64,000 nucleotides of DNA from Bacteroides sp. UBA1317 (GTDB lineage: Bacteria > Bacteroidota > Bacteroidia > Bacteroidales > Bacteroidaceae): positions 36,092 to 100,091 of the forward strand of contig DBTL01000146.1 in assembly GCA_002307035.1 (NCBI GenBank), written 5' to 3'. The position numbers were made by a program, and so were the translations under genes. Positions within the stretch are counted from its first letter, which is position 1. The number at the start of each line of letters is the position of its first letter. The notes beneath the pieces were generated by a model that was not told where the DNA came from, searched no databases, and worked only from the letters and a program-made list of their open reading frames with translations. Shown piece by piece: positions 1-9,343 of the stretch.

Positions 1-529
1 CGTTTTGTTTTAAGTATGTTGCTAACTTATCTTTGCCTCTGGATAAGTGAGATTTCACTGTTCCTGCCGGGCAACCTATAATTCCTGCAATCTTATCAAT
101 ACTAACATCTTCCATGTAGAATAGAGTGATGCAGGTTCGTTCTATTTCCTTCAGCATTTTAAGCGATTGGTAGATATCCATTTTTTCCCCTACGTTCTCT
201 TGCTCTGTGCTCCATGCTGCGTCTATTTCTTTAGCTTCCAGGTCGGTCGTCTCCTTTCGACTGCGAATATAGTCATAAAAAACATTATATGCAACACGAT
301 ATAGCCAAGTAGAGAAACTAGAGAGGTTCTTAAATGAGGCGATATTAGTATATGCCTTTACAAATGTATCTTGCGCCAAATCATCACTTAACTCACCGTC
401 TCCACAAGTTAGGTTCAGAAAGAATCGTCTGATAGGCGATTGGTATTTCTTTACTAACTCGTCAAAGGCCCTGGTATTTTTAAATACCACGACCTGTGCT
501 ACTAACGATATGTCGTTAAGTTGACTCAT
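1..529 (-). CDS. ECF-type RNA polymerase sigma factor (partial, C-terminus outside window)
   Basis: My translation gives a protein starting MSQLNDISLVAQ, with region 2 (DELVKKYQSPIRRFF, LAQDTFVKAY, FSTWLYRVAYNVFYDY) and region 4 (MEDVSIDKIAGIIGCPAGTVKSHLSRGKDKL). The frame is open to the first base, so the last few codons and the stop lie outside the window. The start ATG overlaps the TGA of the DUF6249 gene (ATGA), which implies translational coupling. ECF factors redirect RNA polymerase to stress or envelope genes. The partner gene encodes a membrane protein, so it may sense or anchor; this is inference. An ECF-like promoter in front of the pair (1279-1307) suggests autoregulation. No classical FecR-type anti-sigma factor is visible in the window. 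Confidence 0.93.
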   Translation of the reverse strand, partial: MSQLNDISLVAQVVVFKNTRAFDELVKKYQSPIRRFFLNLTCGDGELSDDLAQDTFVKAYTNIASFKNLSSFSTWLYRVAYNVFYDYIRSRKETTDLEAKEIDAAWSTEQENVGEKMDIYQSLKMLKEIERTCITLFYMEDVSIDKIAGIIGCPAGTVKSHLSRGKDKLATYLKQN

Positions 530-1239
530 TCTTCGGTTGAAGTCTTATCGCTTTTTTCCTCGTGATTGGCTTTTACATCCAAAACCTGATTGTTTCTACT
601 ATTGCTTGTATAAGGTTTTTTTTCGATTGAAGAAGGCTTTTGAGTGTAGCAGATAACCAATTGCCCCAAGCCTGTAAACATGATCAGTAGCCCGATGCAT
701 CCCAGTCCAAAATTCCCTGTTAAAGCCCAAAGAAAGATGAAAAGCCCGATGCCCATGAAGGTGTTTTTAATGCCTTTTGTTTGAATGTCGTTCTCCATTT
801 TTTGTTCACTAAACATACCTTCCGGTATGGGCTGTCCAGATGCAAGAGCTTGCTCAGCAAGGCGATATTTTGCTTTCTTATTTTTATACCGAAAAAAGAA
901 TGCGATAAAGACAATGAATATAGGGAGTCCACATCCCATAATGATGGCAATAATGGGTATTAGTAATGCTGCACTTCCAAAGTGTTGTCCGTCAAAGTTG
1001 AACGGAAAGTCATCATCATTTGTTGCCGATATTGTAGTACTTGAAGCACTATCAGGAGTGTCTTCCCATTCAGCAACGAATGTTGTGTCCGAATCCTCAT
1101 CATCTGTTGCCGAACTTGTCTTGGTCACTGTAATTTTAGCTTTTCCAATGCTGTCTTTTACAATGGTAACCTTCTTCTGAGCCAGTGCCAGCGTACAGAA
1201 TGCGATTGTTACCATCAGAGCAATAATTATTCGTTTCAT
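526..1239 (-). CDS. DUF6249-type exported/membrane protein
   Basis: A 237-residue protein with a signal peptide (MKRIIIALMVTIAFCTLALAQ). It is followed by an acidic Ser/Thr/Asp-rich segment to about residue 75, a hydrophobic segment (LLIPIIAIIMGCGLPIFIVFIAFFF), a basic stretch, and two more hydrophobic segments near residues 160-200. I chose the Met at 1239 because the signal peptide begins there; 37 codons lie open upstream but look non-coding. The layout fits the DUF6249 family, whose function is unknown. It is coupled to the ECF sigma gene by a 4-base overlap, so it may be the sigma factor's membrane regulator (inference). Confidence 0.8.
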   Translation of the reverse strand: MKRIIIALMVTIAFCTLALAQKKVTIVKDSIGKAKITVTKTSSATDDEDSDTTFVAEWEDTPDSASSTTISATNDDDFPFNFDGQHFGSAALLIPIIAIIMGCGLPIFIVFIAFFFRYKNKKAKYRLAEQALASGQPIPEGMFSEQKMENDIQTKGIKNTFMGIGLFIFLWALTGNFGLGCIGLLIMFTGLGQLVICYTQKPSSIEKKPYTSNSRNNQVLDVKANHEEKSDKTSTEE

Positions 1240-1278
1240 ATGCCTTATAGTTTTATTATTATTGTTTCTTTGTATGTT

Positions 1279-1307
1279 TAGACGTAGTTCGTTACACGGA
1301 AAGTTGC
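1279..1307 (-). promoter_or_regulatory. Putative ECF-sigma promoter for the DUF6249-sigma operon
   Basis: On the minus strand GCAAC (1307-1303) is followed, 18 bases later, by CGTCTA (1284-1279), 40 bases before the DUF6249 start. The form resembles ECF -35/-10 elements, not the Bacteroides TTTG/TAnnTTTG type. The same arrangement, with similar flanking sequence, lies before the DUF3836 gene at 59958-59985. Confidence 0.5.
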
Positions 1308-1334
1308 AAAGAGACGAATTATTTTTCATATTTG
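1304..1334 (+). promoter_or_regulatory. Near-consensus Bacteroides promoter for the RsmF-like gene
   Basis: TTG (1304-1306), N20, CATATTTG (1327-1334). Only the first base of the -7 box departs from TAnnTTTG. Its -33 element shares bases with the divergent ECF-type -35 element, so the two promoters may compete. Confidence 0.45.
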
Positions 1335-1353
1335 CACTTTTTAATAGCATAAA

Positions 1354-2778
1354 ATGAACTTACCTATCAATTTTTCGACTTATACACGCACCCTTTTGGG
1401 AAAAGAAGACTATGATGGCTTGCTTGAAGCATTGGGACAAGATTCTCCCGTCAGCGTCCGACTAAATGCTTCAAAAAGAGAGCTTTCATCAATAGCTATT
1501 GAAGGCATAGTTCCAGTACCTTGGTGTGCTACAGGCTATTATCTTCCCGAACGGCTGACTTTTACTTTTGATCCTCTATTTCATGCCGGTTGTTATTATG
1601 TGCAGGAGGCTTCTTCGATGTTTCTGGAGAAGGTGATGAAGCAGTACGTTCACGCACCTAGTGTAATGCTCGATTTATGTGCGGCTCCAGGTGGAAAATC
1701 GACCCATGCTTGTAGTCTGTTGCCTTCAGGAAGCTTGCTGGTTGCCAATGAAGTTATTCGCTCTCGTTCTCAAATTTTGGCTGAAAATCTCACAAAGTGG
1801 GGGCAACCCAATGTTGTTGTGACAAATAATGATCCGACAGATTTCTCTACGCTTGATTCATTTTTTGATGTAATTTTGACTGATGTCCCTTGTTCGGGTG
1901 AGGGAATGTTCCGAAAAGATGCCGGTGCTATTGAAGAATGGAGTTTGGATAATGTTGAAATCTGTTGGCGGCGACAACGGCGCATTATTGCTGATATTTG
2001 GCCTAGTCTTAAACCGGGGGGAATTCTTATTTATAGTACGTGTACTTATAATACAAAGGAAGACGAGGAGAACATTGCTTGGATACAACAGGAATTTGGA
2101 GGGATACCTTTAGAGGTGGATGTGCCCGAAGAATGGAATATCAGTGGCAATCTTGCAAATAGTGATTTTCCTGTCTATCGCTTCCTGCCTCATAAGACGC
2201 TAGGAGAAGGTTTCTTTCTTGCTGTATTAAGAAAGCCGGATCTGGAGGATATTGATTGCCGATTCGGTTCTGCGCAAAGAAAAATAGCGGAGAAAAAGAA
2301 TAAAGGATCAAAACTTCCTTCTCCTAACAAAGAGGTATTAAATCTTGTAAAAGATTGGATTGTAAATTCTAATGATTATCAATTGATGACAAATGATCGT
2401 TTTGTTTCGGCTTTTCCTCAGTCTTATTTTACTGAATTGGGCAAACTGCAACAGACGTTGCGCATTGTTCAAGCAGGTGTTGCATTGGCTGAAATGAAAG
2501 GGAAAGATATTATTCCGAATCATGCACTTGCTATGAGTCTAATCATGCGTCCCGAAATCTTTCATACTGAAGAGATTAGTTACGAACAAGCTATTGCCTA
2601 TTTACGAAAGGAGGCAATAACGGTTAGCGACACTTCGCCTCGCGGTTGCCTTTTGGTTACTTATAAAGGTGCTCCATTGGGCTTCGTGAAAAACATCGGC
2701 AATCGAGCCAATAATCTTTATCCACAAGAATGGCGCATTCGCAGTGGATACTTGCCCCAAGAAGTTCGAACTTTGTAA
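1354..2778 (+). CDS. RsmF-like RNA (cytosine-5) methyltransferase
   Basis: A 474-residue SAM-dependent methyltransferase of the NOL1/NOP2/Sun family, expected to make m5C in rRNA or tRNA. Visible motifs are motif I CAAPGGK (about 109-115), motif IV with the PCSGEG cysteine (179-184), and motif VI STCTYN with the second catalytic cysteine (about 228-233). The C-terminal third looks like the PUA-like RNA-binding part found in RsmF-type enzymes. The length is typical of RsmF (E. coli, 479). The exact target base cannot be read from sequence. It converges on the small Cys-rich gene, with a terminator between them. Confidence 0.92.
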   Translation: MNLPINFSTYTRTLLGKEDYDGLLEALGQDSPVSVRLNASKRELSSIAIEGIVPVPWCATGYYLPERLTFTFDPLFHAGCYYVQEASSMFLEKVMKQYVHAPSVMLDLCAAPGGKSTHACSLLPSGSLLVANEVIRSRSQILAENLTKWGQPNVVVTNNDPTDFSTLDSFFDVILTDVPCSGEGMFRKDAGAIEEWSLDNVEICWRRQRRIIADIWPSLKPGGILIYSTCTYNTKEDEENIAWIQQEFGGIPLEVDVPEEWNISGNLANSDFPVYRFLPHKTLGEGFFLAVLRKPDLEDIDCRFGSAQRKIAEKKNKGSKLPSPNKEVLNLVKDWIVNSNDYQLMTNDRFVSAFPQSYFTELGKLQQTLRIVQAGVALAEMKGKDIIPNHALAMSLIMRPEIFHTEEISYEQAIAYLRKEAITVSDTSPRGCLLVTYKGAPLGFVKNIGNRANNLYPQEWRIRSGYLPQEVRTL

Positions 2779-2790
2779 TAAATAATAGAA

Positions 2791-2826
2791 AAGCAGGCAT
2801 TCAAAATTTCTTTTGAACGCCTGCTT
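2791..2826. terminator. Bidirectional intrinsic terminator
   Basis: AAGCAGGC (2791-2798) pairs with GCCTGCTT (2819-2826), and TCAAAA pairs with TTTTGA inside it, around a TTTC loop. It lies between convergent genes. Confidence 0.8.
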
Positions 2827-2857
2827 CCTTAATTTAAAACAAATGTACTTATGAATC

Positions 2858-3142
2858 TTATTTCTTCTTGGCAGCAGCTGTTTTCTTGCAGCAAGCTTTC
2901 TTAGTGCTATCGGCTTTGCAGCAAGCTTTTGCAGTTGCTTTTTTTGAAGCATCAGCCGTTTTGCAACATTCTTTTTTAGCGTTCCCTGCTTTGCAGCAAG
3001 CTTTAGCATCTTTTTTGTCACATTTCTTATCGCATTGTTCTTTCTTTACTTCTTTCTTTGTTGTAACTGTACTTTGAGCGTTGGCTGTTGTAAACAAGCC
3101 CATTGCTGCAACAAATGCAGCGCAATAAAATAGTCTTTTCAT
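2858..3142 (-). CDS. Small exported Cys/Lys/Ala-rich repeat protein
   Basis: A 94-residue protein with a signal peptide (MKRLFYCAAFVAAMGLFTTANAQ). The rest is a low-complexity Lys/Ala/Cys chain with a CDKKC element and four CC pairs set in repeats of the type KACCKA, KECCKT, KACCKA, KACCKK. There is no recognisable fold. Paired cysteines in a basic exported peptide could bind metal or form disulfides, but this is inference. The signal peptide and the matching terminator downstream argue that it is real and not a chance frame. I do not recognise a named family. Confidence 0.7.
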   Translation of the reverse strand: MKRLFYCAAFVAAMGLFTTANAQSTVTTKKEVKKEQCDKKCDKKDAKACCKAGNAKKECCKTADASKKATAKACCKADSTKKACCKKTAAAKKK

Positions 3143-3246
3143 ATTTTTCTTTTTTTTAGAGTTGATAAAAAGGTATTTCTTATACCAAATACAAAGAAAG
3201 CATATTTTGTTTTATTATACTTCTTTTTAAAACATAAAAAATATTA

Positions 3247-4884
3247 TTATTTTCTTTTTTCCAATTCGTTCAGTGAATCCATTTTCTTCTTCTCCAAGAA
3301 TTCGTAAATGCCACACAGGTGTTCTGTGACCTTTTTATTGCCGAATTCGTAGACTTTTGTCACTAAACCATCAAGGAAATCACGGTCATGAGACACAACA
3401 ACTAACGTTCCGTCAAAATCGGCCAGTGCTTGTTTTAAGATGTCTTTGGTCTTTAAGTCTAAGTGGTTAGTTGGTTCATCCAATATTAGTAAGTTGATGG
3501 GTTCTAAAAGTAATTTTATCATTGCCAGTCGTGTCCGTTCGCCTCCCGAAAGTACTTTCACCTTTTTCGTTGATTCTTCTCCACCAAACATAAAGGCACC
3601 CAACAGATCACGTATTTTGTTTCGTATATCCCCTTTGGCCACATCATCAATTGTTTGAAAGACGGTCAGGTTTTCATCCAGCAGTGAAGCTTGATTTTGA
3701 GCAAAATAACCCATTTGTACGTTATGCCCCAGTGTCAAAGTGCCGTCATGTTCTATCTCTTTCATGATACACTTTACAAGTGTTGATTTTCCTTCCCCGT
3801 TTTTACCGACGAAAGCAACTTTATCTCCTCGCTCTACGGTTATATTAGCATTTCGGAAGACCGTATGGCTACCATACGTTTTTCCTACATTGTCCATGAT
3901 CACTGGATAATTGCCCGAGCGTGGTGATGGAGGAAATTTTAATCTTAAAGCTGAAGAATCTTCTTCGTCCACTTCAAGGAGCTCGAGTTTTTCGAGCATT
4001 TTCACTCTGCTTTGAACTTGCGTTGTCTTAGAATAAGTACCTTTAAATCGATCTATAAATTCGGTGGTATCGGCGATGAATCTTTGTTGTTCCTCATAAG
4101 CCTTCTGTTGTTGCTCTCTTCTTTCTTTGCGTAGCTCCAGATATTTAGAGTAGTTTACTTTATAATCATAAATGCGTCCCATGGTTACTTCTATAGTCCG
4201 CGTAGTGATGTTGTCAATGAATTTACGGTCGTGACTGATAACGATAACAGCCTTAGCACTATTGATAAGAAAATCTTCCAGCCATTGAATTGACTCAATA
4301 TCCAAGTGATTTGTTGGTTCATCAAGCAATAACACATCAGGCTTTTGTAAAAGCAACTTGGCCAGTTCGATGCGCATTCTCCATCCACCGCTGAAATCCT
4401 TCGTCTGGCGGCTGAAGTCTTCGCGTAAGAAGCCTAAACCAAACAATGCTTTCTCTACGTCTTCTTCGTAATTAGTTGCGTCAATTGCATAAAACTTCTC
4501 ACTCAAGGCAGAAACTTCTTCGATAAGCTCCATATAACTATCCGTCTCATAGTCCGTACGAGTTTCCAATTCTTTATTCAGCCGTCCTATTTCGGCCTCC
4601 ATCTCGTGCTGATGCGCAAATGCCTGAGCTGTTTCTTCAAAAACGGTTCTACCGTCTTCCGTCATCAGGTGTTGTGGCAGGTAGGCAATGACACATTCTT
4701 TTGGCGCCGATATTTTTCCTCGCGAAGGAGGTCTGACGCCTGCCAGAATCTTTAACAGTGTGCTTTTACCGGCACCATTTTTACCCATAAGGGCAATGCG
4801 GTCCTTTTCGTTGATGACAAATGAAATATCACTAAATAAGGTGGATCCACCGAACTCTACGGCTAATCCGTCTACTGAAATCAT
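3247..4884 (-). CDS. ABC-F family ATPase
   Basis: 545 residues with two ABC ATPase domains and no membrane segments. The first Walker A is GKNGAGKS (34-41), with signature FSGGWRMR and Walker B LLLDEPTNHLD. The second has Walker A GKNGEGKS, signature LSGGERTR and Walker B LLILDEPTNHLD. The charged linker between them carries the KTTQVQSRVKMLEKLE stretch typical of ABC-F proteins, which reaches toward the ribosomal P-site tRNA. These proteins act on the ribosome (translation factors such as EttA, or antibiotic protection). The sequence looks like a housekeeping member (Uup/YbiT-like) but I cannot assign the subtype. Confidence 0.93.
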   Translation of the reverse strand: MISVDGLAVEFGGSTLFSDISFVINEKDRIALMGKNGAGKSTLLKILAGVRPPSRGKISAPKECVIAYLPQHLMTEDGRTVFEETAQAFAHQHEMEAEIGRLNKELETRTDYETDSYMELIEEVSALSEKFYAIDATNYEEDVEKALFGLGFLREDFSRQTKDFSGGWRMRIELAKLLLQKPDVLLLDEPTNHLDIESIQWLEDFLINSAKAVIVISHDRKFIDNITTRTIEVTMGRIYDYKVNYSKYLELRKERREQQQKAYEEQQRFIADTTEFIDRFKGTYSKTTQVQSRVKMLEKLELLEVDEEDSSALRLKFPPSPRSGNYPVIMDNVGKTYGSHTVFRNANITVERGDKVAFVGKNGEGKSTLVKCIMKEIEHDGTLTLGHNVQMGYFAQNQASLLDENLTVFQTIDDVAKGDIRNKIRDLLGAFMFGGEESTKKVKVLSGGERTRLAMIKLLLEPINLLILDEPTNHLDLKTKDILKQALADFDGTLVVVSHDRDFLDGLVTKVYEFGNKKVTEHLCGIYEFLEKKKMDSLNELEKRK

Positions 4885-4950
4885 GCTTAATCGTTTAAAA
4901 TGAGGCGCAAAGATACGATATTTAAATACCCTTTGCCAAGTGCATTCGAA

Positions 4951-7200
4951 TTAAAAATCACTTTCCATCTGAAATTTGCGACTAACTTTCATCAAGTTAA
5001 TGGTGTAGGTTACCACGTTTTGTGCCTCTTGAACCATCGTCAGATAGACCATGCTGACTTTGATACTACCTCTTTGGCTCTGAATGCGCTTTAACTCTTC
5101 TTTCTTCAGATGAGCTAGTTGGGCATTGAGGGCATTGCCGGTATTGATGTTATCTTCGAAATCTTGAAAATTATTTGTATTTAACTTCTCTCTGCAAGAG
5201 CGAATTAATTCGGTGATGTCTTTGGATACATTAGCGAATTCTGACTGTTGAGTTTCATCGAGTGGGTTGAAATTATTGTCAATATGTTCTAAGCAAGGCT
5301 CACACAAACGGTTGATGCTATAAACCAGTTCACTTGCAAAATCATTCCCTTGATAATAATAGAGCCCTTTCTCAAGCACCGTATTGTTGTCCAAGCGGCA
5401 CATCGCTAATGTACCTGTACGCTTCATCTGTTTCAATAATTGTTTTTCAAATTTGCTGGCTCCCATGGCTTTGCGTAGTCCACGTAAGTTTTCAGCAATG
5501 AAAGAGGTTACAATCCGGTTGAAATTTTCTTCAGCATATTCTAAGACTTTGGTTAGTTCCTCACGTGTTAATATTCTCATTAATTCCAAAGCTTGTGCAC
5601 TGTCTGTGCTGCGCATCAACTCTTTGAAAGTTTCATTCTCTTTGCCCTTTTGGTTGTTTTTCTTAAACAAGACTTGGCTGCGAAGTAGCGTAAATGCAGC
5701 TAATGCTATCATTAATATAATGGCTACTGTACCACCAAAGTAGATGACCATTGCTACAAAGAAGCAAATAGTGAAAGCTGAACCTGCGGTAAGAAACCAT
5801 CCTCCGATGACTGAAAGTACACCGGTTATGCGGAATACTGCAGAGTCTCTTCCCCAAGCTTTGTCGGAGAGTGAGCTACCCATTGCAACCATGAAAGTGA
5901 CGTAAGTTGTAGAAAGAGGCAATTTTAATGAAGTACCCAAGGCGATTAAAAGGCCTGCCAATACTAAGTTGACAGACGCACGTACTAAGTCAAAAGCTGC
6001 GCCATCGGCTATGATAGCTTCATCTTTACGGAAACGTGAATCGATCCACTGTTTTGTATTTTCAGGAAGAATTCTTGAAAGGCTATTGGACATGCCGATG
6101 CTGATGCGTACAAGTGTACGAGCGATAGGGGTGCTACCGAACGTTTCTTCTCCTTCGTCCTGACGAGCTAGATCAACAGATGTCTTCACCACTGCATGTG
6201 CTTTTTTGGAAGTGAATAGAGCATACACCATAACGGCACCTGCACCAATCAGGAAATACCAAGGAGTTTGAGCAGGGCCTAGAAGTGAGGTCATTAAATA
6301 ATTATCCGGAGCAACTCCGGCTCCGTTAGCAGTATAATCAATGAAAGATGAATAACCGGCTAAAGGGACACCGATGAAGTTTACCAAGTCATTGCCGGCA
6401 AATGCAAGTGCCAAAGAAAAAGTGCCTAATAATACGATGACTTTGAATACGTTAATTTTTAGCCAGTGCAGAATCTGCATTAGTAAGGTGAAAAAGATAA
6501 AACAGCCTAAAACAAGTTGAGGTGTATTTGTATTTATCCATCCGATGTTTTCTTTGGTCATGAACGAGCTACTCTTCAGCCCATTGATAAGCATGAAGTA
6601 TATGATTGCAGTAGCTGCTATGCCGCCAAAGACTCCGATACTGTATTTCATCTTTTTCTCGTAATTGAAAGTAAAAACAATACGGGCGATGTATTGCACC
6701 AGCATACCAAAGAAGAATGCGATGGCTACTGATACGAAAATTGCCATGATGACGGATAGGGCTTTGTCTGTGTTAATCAAATCACCTAATTCGAGCTCAT
6801 TGCTGCCATAAACTTTGATCAATGCCAAGGCGAATGTTCCTCCTAGAAGTTCAAAGACCATGGATACGGTAGTGGAAGTTGGCATTCCCATCGAGTTGAA
6901 AATATCCAGTAAGACCACATCTGTGAGCATAACGGCGAGTACAATACACATTATCTCATTGAAGTAGAAATATTCCGGTTGATAAATGCCGTGTCTGGCG
7001 ATGTCCATCATTCCGTTAGAGAGGGATGCACCAATGAAAATACCTATAGCCGAAACAATCATGATTGTTCTGAAAGATGCTGCTTTTGCACCTATGGCTG
7101 AATTTAGAAAGTTTACTGCATCATTGCTAACACCGACCATTAGATCGAACACAGCTAAAATGAATAAAAAGATAACAATACCAAGATAAAGAGTTTCCAT
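4951..7200 (-). CDS. PiT-family inorganic phosphate transporter with PhoU-like C-terminal domain
   Basis: 749 residues from METLYLG; an upstream Met at 7272 is less likely because a TATATTTG -7 box lies at 7226-7233. The two PiT repeats are marked by GVSNDAVN (23-30) and GNDLVNF (about 269-275), with about ten or more membrane segments to near residue 500. The last 220 or so residues are soluble, helical and resemble the PhoU/DUF47 type of phosphate-sensing domain fused to some Bacteroidetes carriers. It imports phosphate with a cation. The polyphosphate kinase gene lies immediately upstream on the same strand (55-base gap), so uptake and storage of phosphate are linked here. Confidence 0.9.
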   Translation of the reverse strand: METLYLGIVIFLFILAVFDLMVGVSNDAVNFLNSAIGAKAASFRTIMIVSAIGIFIGASLSNGMMDIARHGIYQPEYFYFNEIMCIVLAVMLTDVVLLDIFNSMGMPTSTTVSMVFELLGGTFALALIKVYGSNELELGDLINTDKALSVIMAIFVSVAIAFFFGMLVQYIARIVFTFNYEKKMKYSIGVFGGIAATAIIYFMLINGLKSSSFMTKENIGWINTNTPQLVLGCFIFFTLLMQILHWLKINVFKVIVLLGTFSLALAFAGNDLVNFIGVPLAGYSSFIDYTANGAGVAPDNYLMTSLLGPAQTPWYFLIGAGAVMVYALFTSKKAHAVVKTSVDLARQDEGEETFGSTPIARTLVRISIGMSNSLSRILPENTKQWIDSRFRKDEAIIADGAAFDLVRASVNLVLAGLLIALGTSLKLPLSTTYVTFMVAMGSSLSDKAWGRDSAVFRITGVLSVIGGWFLTAGSAFTICFFVAMVIYFGGTVAIILMIALAAFTLLRSQVLFKKNNQKGKENETFKELMRSTDSAQALELMRILTREELTKVLEYAEENFNRIVTSFIAENLRGLRKAMGASKFEKQLLKQMKRTGTLAMCRLDNNTVLEKGLYYYQGNDFASELVYSINRLCEPCLEHIDNNFNPLDETQQSEFANVSKDITELIRSCREKLNTNNFQDFEDNINTGNALNAQLAHLKKEELKRIQSQRGSIKVSMVYLTMVQEAQNVVTYTINLMKVSRKFQMESDF

Positions 7201-7225
7201 AAATGTGTCTTCTGTTTCTAGTGCG

Positions 7226-7233
7226 CAAATATA
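7226..7233 (-). promoter_or_regulatory. Bacteroides -7 box (TATATTTG) before the phosphate carrier
   Basis: An exact TAnnTTTG on the minus strand, 26 bases before METLYLG. I see no matching -33 TTTG at the usual spacing, so this may be a weak internal promoter of the ppk-pit pair. Confidence 0.35.
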
Positions 7234-7255
7234 TTGCAAATATGCGTTATCTATG

Positions 7256-9328
7256 TTACATAAGTGTTTCATTTTTCGCTTTCAGATAATTATAGAAAGC
7301 ATATTGTGCTCTCAAAGGGGGTAGAGAGTCTTTCCGCTTGAACACATTGCGCAAATGTTCATTAACAAAACAAGCTTTTTGGTTGTCTTTTAATTGGAAC
7401 TCGAGCATATCAATCATCTCTTGCCGAAGATCAGGATCAAGAATAGGTACGACAGCCTCTATTCGTCGATATAAATTGCGTCTCATCCAATCGGGTGAAC
7501 CGATAAAGACTTTAGGATTGTCATTATTCCCAAAATACCACACACGGGCATGTTCCAGAAAGATATCCACAATGCGGGTGATGCGTATGTTTTGGCTATA
7601 AGGTTGCTCCGGTATCAGGCAACAAATGCCACGAATGATGAGATCGATCTCCACTCCGCTCATGGAGGCTTCATAAAGTCGGTTAATCATGCTAGGGTCT
7701 TGAAGTGCGTTCATCTTTAATATAATGCGCCCCTGCTTGCCGCTTTTAGCTAATTCTATTTCATGATCGATTAGTTTGTTTAACTCGGAGATTAAGTTGA
7801 ACTGAGAAACGAGTAAATGTTTAAAATTCGGAGATTCTTTCTTTTCAAGAGTAAGAAAAAGGTTATGGAGATCATTTACTATTTCCTTGTTGCAGGTGAA
7901 CAGTGCACTATCTGCATATACATTAGCCGTTTTTTCGTTAAAGTTTCCCGTACTTATATAAGCATAGCTGCGAATTAGCTTGCCCTCTTCTTCTTTTCTT
8001 AATATAAGGGCGACTTTGGCATGTACCTTTAATCCGGGGATGCTATAAATGATGTTGATGCCTGCTGCTTGCATCATCTCGGCTGTAGCCAGATTATTCT
8101 CTTCATCAAAACGAGCTTTGAGTTCGACAAATACAGTAACCTTTTTTCCGTTGAGTGCTGCTGATATGAGTGTGTTTATCACAGCCGAATTCTCCGCAAC
8201 ACGATATTGTGTGATCATGATTTCTTTGGTTCTTGGGTCGTGTACGGCTTCATAAAGGAAATGGGTGAAGTGTCCGAAAGAGTGATAAGGATAGTGTATA
8301 AGCAAATCTTTTTTTGCTACGAATCGAAAGATTGAGCCCTTGCTATCCAAGCATATGAGCTTCATTGGTTGAGGCCTTATATTGCATATAAGATCTTTGT
8401 TCGGGTTGGGCAATCGACGTAAATCTTCCAGATTTAAATGTTTGTCGCCCGGCACTAACTCATTTTTGTCAATATGATAAGCCTCTACAAGAAAATCCAA
8501 GAAATCATCAGGCATCTGGCGATCATACACAAAACGGCATACAGCACCTATCTTGCGTTTCTTTATTTTCTTTTTTACTTGTTCTACTATATCTGAATTT
8601 TCTGTATCATCAATGAATATATCAGCATCTCTGGATATTTTGATGCAATAGCTGCAGTCCACTTCGTATCCGGGAAAGATGGTGCCAATATTAGTCTTGA
8701 TAATATCCTCAATATACATCAGGTAATAATGGTCTTTGTGTTTCGGTAATTCAATGAAGCGGGGTACTTTGCTATAGGGCATCTTCATTACGAAATATTG
8801 CACATGGTTCGGGTCGTCTTTACTCGTACCGAGAAGAAATAGGCGCACAGCCAGATAGAGCCTGTTGTCTCTTAAGAAGGAAATTACTTTGTTTTTCCAC
8901 AGAGGAACCGGTTGAAGGTAAGGGAAAATCTCTTCCTTAAAGAAACTACGCACAAAATCCTGATGAAAGGACTCTACGTTATGACTCTGATAGAAGATAA
9001 TTTGATTTTCGCGAAGAGCCGGTAGAATTTTGTTCTCATAAATACGAATGCGTTCTTCCAGTTGCCGGTTGACTTCAGAACTGATCTCTTCTAAAAGTTT
9101 GATTGACGATTGAACGGACTCTTCATCGTTTCTTGCTCCACCTGTAGCTATGGCCTTATGATCGGCTACGCGTATCTTATAAAATTCTTCAAGATTCGAA
9201 GAATAGATAGCGATAAAATTGATGCGCTCGTATAGCGGGAGGCGGTCATCATCGGCTTCCAGTAACACGCGATAGTTGAAGGATAGCCAACTGATATCAC
9301 GTTTGAAGTAATTATAGATGTTTTCCAT
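7256..9328 (-). CDS. ppk1: Polyphosphate kinase (PPK1)
   Basis: 690 residues from MENIYNYFKRDISWLSFN, the usual PPK1 beginning; an upstream in-frame Met at 9409 would run into the promoter. PPK1 reversibly polymerises the terminal phosphate of ATP into polyphosphate. The phosphorylated-histidine region is visible as GLKVHAKVALILRK, followed by STGNFNEKTANVY. The second conserved histidine lies in HARVWYFGNNDNPKVFIG, followed by SPDWMRRNLYRRIE. The length matches the family. It lies upstream of the PiT carrier and has a full Bacteroides promoter at 9344-9374. Confidence 0.96.
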   Translation of the reverse strand: MENIYNYFKRDISWLSFNYRVLLEADDDRLPLYERINFIAIYSSNLEEFYKIRVADHKAIATGGARNDEESVQSSIKLLEEISSEVNRQLEERIRIYENKILPALRENQIIFYQSHNVESFHQDFVRSFFKEEIFPYLQPVPLWKNKVISFLRDNRLYLAVRLFLLGTSKDDPNHVQYFVMKMPYSKVPRFIELPKHKDHYYLMYIEDIIKTNIGTIFPGYEVDCSYCIKISRDADIFIDDTENSDIVEQVKKKIKKRKIGAVCRFVYDRQMPDDFLDFLVEAYHIDKNELVPGDKHLNLEDLRRLPNPNKDLICNIRPQPMKLICLDSKGSIFRFVAKKDLLIHYPYHSFGHFTHFLYEAVHDPRTKEIMITQYRVAENSAVINTLISAALNGKKVTVFVELKARFDEENNLATAEMMQAAGINIIYSIPGLKVHAKVALILRKEEEGKLIRSYAYISTGNFNEKTANVYADSALFTCNKEIVNDLHNLFLTLEKKESPNFKHLLVSQFNLISELNKLIDHEIELAKSGKQGRIILKMNALQDPSMINRLYEASMSGVEIDLIIRGICCLIPEQPYSQNIRITRIVDIFLEHARVWYFGNNDNPKVFIGSPDWMRRNLYRRIEAVVPILDPDLRQEMIDMLEFQLKDNQKACFVNEHLRNVFKRKDSLPPLRAQYAFYNYLKAKNETLM

Positions 9329-9343
9329 CGACTTAGTTTGCTC

